Under the pieces are notes generated by a model. That model had not been told where the DNA came from. It ran no database searches and saw nothing but the letters and a program-made list of their open reading frames with translations. Made by a program: the position numbers and the translations under genes. From Vulcanimicrobiota bacterium (lineage in GTDB: Bacteria > Vulcanimicrobiota > Vulcanimicrobiia > Vulcanimicrobiales > Vulcanimicrobiaceae), in assembly GCA_019245275.1 (NCBI GenBank), contig JAFARW010000037.1:1-6403 (forward strand): DNA of 6,403 bases, in the 5' to 3' direction. The number at the start of each line of letters is the position of its first letter. Within the stretch, counting starts at the first letter, position 1. This document shows, piece after piece, positions 5,494 to 6,403 of this stretch.

Positions 5494-5846
5494 TCAGCGA
5501 ATCTGCTGCCATTCCCCAACCCACCACTCCGCCGATAATGGCCGAACCCGAACCGCTGCCTGTGAAGACAACCAGCGTACCGAGCATGCTCAAAGTGTCC
5601 GCGAAAAGCAGCCCTAACGCGGTCGCGGGCGCGCTGGCAGCCGTGCTTCGGGATCGCGAAAGTGCCGAAATGCAAGCGGTTGGAGCGGGCGCAATCAACC
5701 AGGCAGTCAAGGCGGTTGCGATTGCACGCTCGTATTTAAAAGCGGGAAATTTGGATTTGCAATGCACGCCGTCGTTCATCGATATTGAGATCGGCGGAAA
5801 AGCCAGAACAGGGATATCGCTTGTGATCGTACGCCGAGCCGCTTGA
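5490..5846 (+). CDS. spoVS: Stage V sporulation protein S (SpoVS) with N-terminal extension
   Basis: SpoVS is a small Alba-like protein of about 86 residues. It is needed for normal spore coat and cortex formation in Bacillus but is also found in many non-sporulating bacteria, where a regulatory or nucleic-acid-binding role is suspected. Residues 33-118 match the whole family: MLKVSAKSSPNAVAGALAAV, EMQAVGAGAINQAVKAVAIAR, then a strand LDLQCTPSFIDIEI and the end TGISLVIVRRAA. Residues 1-32 are an extra proline-rich, low-complexity segment (QPTTPPIMAEPEPLPVKTT). The start at 5490 is supported by GAGGA at 5 nt and by the ATGA overlap with ymdB; Met33 (5586) would give the standard 86-residue form but lacks a Shine-Dalgarno. 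The stop overlaps the next gene's start (TTGA). The ymdB-spoVS order is the same as in Bacillus. Confidence 0.95.
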   Translation: MISESAAIPQPTTPPIMAEPEPLPVKTTSVPSMLKVSAKSSPNAVAGALAAVLRDRESAEMQAVGAGAINQAVKAVAIARSYLKAGNLDLQCTPSFIDIEIGGKARTGISLVIVRRAA

Positions 5847-6403
5847 TCGTCGACTTCCACTCGCATACATTCGAGAGCGACGGTACGCTCTCGCCCGCCG
5901 AACTCTGCGGCGCCATGCAAAAGCGTGGCGTCGCGGTCTTTTCAATCACCGATCACGACACGCTGGCGGCTTACGACGGTTTGAGCGTGCCGTCGGGCAT
6001 GCGCGTGATCGTCGGCATCGAGGTCAACACGACGTATCGCGGCAACGAAGTCCACGTCCTCGGATTCGGCGTGCGCCGTGACGACGAGAACTTTCAGCAA
6101 CTGCTGGCATACAACGTACGGGCACGTCGCGAGCGGATCGAGCGAATCGTGGCGCAATTGCAAGAGGCCGGCTATCCGATCACATTCGAGCAGGTGCTTG
6201 CAGAAGCGGGAGTCGCGCGACCGTTAGGGCGCCCGCACGTCGGCAAGGCTCTGACACGGCACGGTTACGTCGCCGACATCGAGACTGCGTTCCGGTTGCT
6301 GCTGCGCCACGGCAAGCCGGGCTACGTTGCCTCGACGCACATTACACCGCAACAAGCGATTTCAGAAATCAACGCCGCCGGAGGCGTCGCGGCCTTAGCG
6401 CAT
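5843..6403 (+). CDS. PHP-domain phosphoesterase, YciV/RNase AM (TrpH) type, 3'-truncated
   Basis: A metal-dependent PHP-family phosphoesterase. E. coli YciV (RnmA, RNase AM) of this type is a 5'-3' exonuclease that trims rRNA 5' ends and acts on short oligonucleotides and 3',5'-bisphosphates. 187 residues are present and the frame is open at the window end, so about a third of the usual 280-290 residues is missing. Visible metal-site motifs are HSH (6-8), ESDGT (Asp13), ITDHDT (Asp37-His38), GIEV (Glu60), EVHVLGF (His71), GRPHVGKAL (His132), and the final GGVAALAH, which normally continues to Pro-Gly. The start is TTG at 5843, giving MIVDFHSHT, right at the family's N-terminus; it overlaps the spoVS stop as TTGA and has no clear Shine-Dalgarno, so translation is probably coupled. 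RNase AM activity is inferred from similarity; other PHP subfamilies remain possible. Confidence 0.9.
   Translation, partial: MIVDFHSHTFESDGTLSPAELCGAMQKRGVAVFSITDHDTLAAYDGLSVPSGMRVIVGIEVNTTYRGNEVHVLGFGVRRDDENFQQLLAYNVRARRERIERIVAQLQEAGYPITFEQVLAEAGVARPLGRPHVGKALTRHGYVADIETAFRLLLRHGKPGYVASTHITPQQAISEINAAGGVAALAH

Noticed and set aside
5462..5920. A 152-codon minus-strand frame with hydrophobic stretches
   Set aside because: It is antisense to the clearly identified spoVS and the starts of its neighbours; the hydrophobicity comes from the reverse of Ala/Ser-rich codons.

Overview
The window is moderately GC-rich and densely coding. It fits a diderm bacterium from a lineage that also keeps Firmicutes-like genes: a TonB-dependent outer-membrane receptor (so an outer membrane) lies about 1.3 kb from a ymdB-spoVS pair, a neighbourhood best known from Bacillus. 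That mix, and the receptor's carboxypeptidase-regulatory-like N-terminus, point loosely to Eremiobacterota (WPS-2) or a related group such as Armatimonadota. This placement is an inference from gene content and style, not from a marker gene.

Left part (1-4018), envelope and metal handling. A 5'-truncated ABC-3 family metal permease (ZnuB/TroC/MntB type) on the + strand converges on, and overlaps by 25 bp, a minus-strand run of three genes. In transcription order these are a five-helix membrane protein of unknown family (4018 to 3476), a 760-residue TonB-dependent receptor (3434 to 1152) and a 116-residue histidine-rich protein built from two 33-residue repeats (1092 to 742). The run looks like one operon with small gaps. 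The first gap holds an inverted repeat linking the upstream stop codon to the downstream ribosome binding site. The second holds a perfect 13-bp GC-rich hairpin. A plausible joint role is uptake of a transition metal, perhaps zinc, across both membranes, with the His-rich protein binding the metal. The substrate is not shown by the sequence.

Middle (4019-4126): a 108-bp divergent intergenic region that should hold promoters for both directions. No convincing -35/-10 pair was found.

Right part (4127-6403), a + strand operon: an unrecognised 183-residue cytoplasmic protein, a YmdB-family metallophosphodiesterase with its full metal-ligand set, SpoVS with an extra 32-residue proline-rich N-terminus, and a PHP-domain phosphoesterase of the YciV/RNase AM (TrpH) type cut by the window end. 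The last three genes are joined by 4-bp stop/start overlaps (ATGA, then TTGA), so they are probably translationally coupled. The family functions suggest nucleotide or RNA turnover (2',3'-cyclic nucleotide hydrolysis, 5' RNA trimming) together with a small developmental regulator. No tRNA, rRNA, mobile element, CRISPR array or phage gene was seen.
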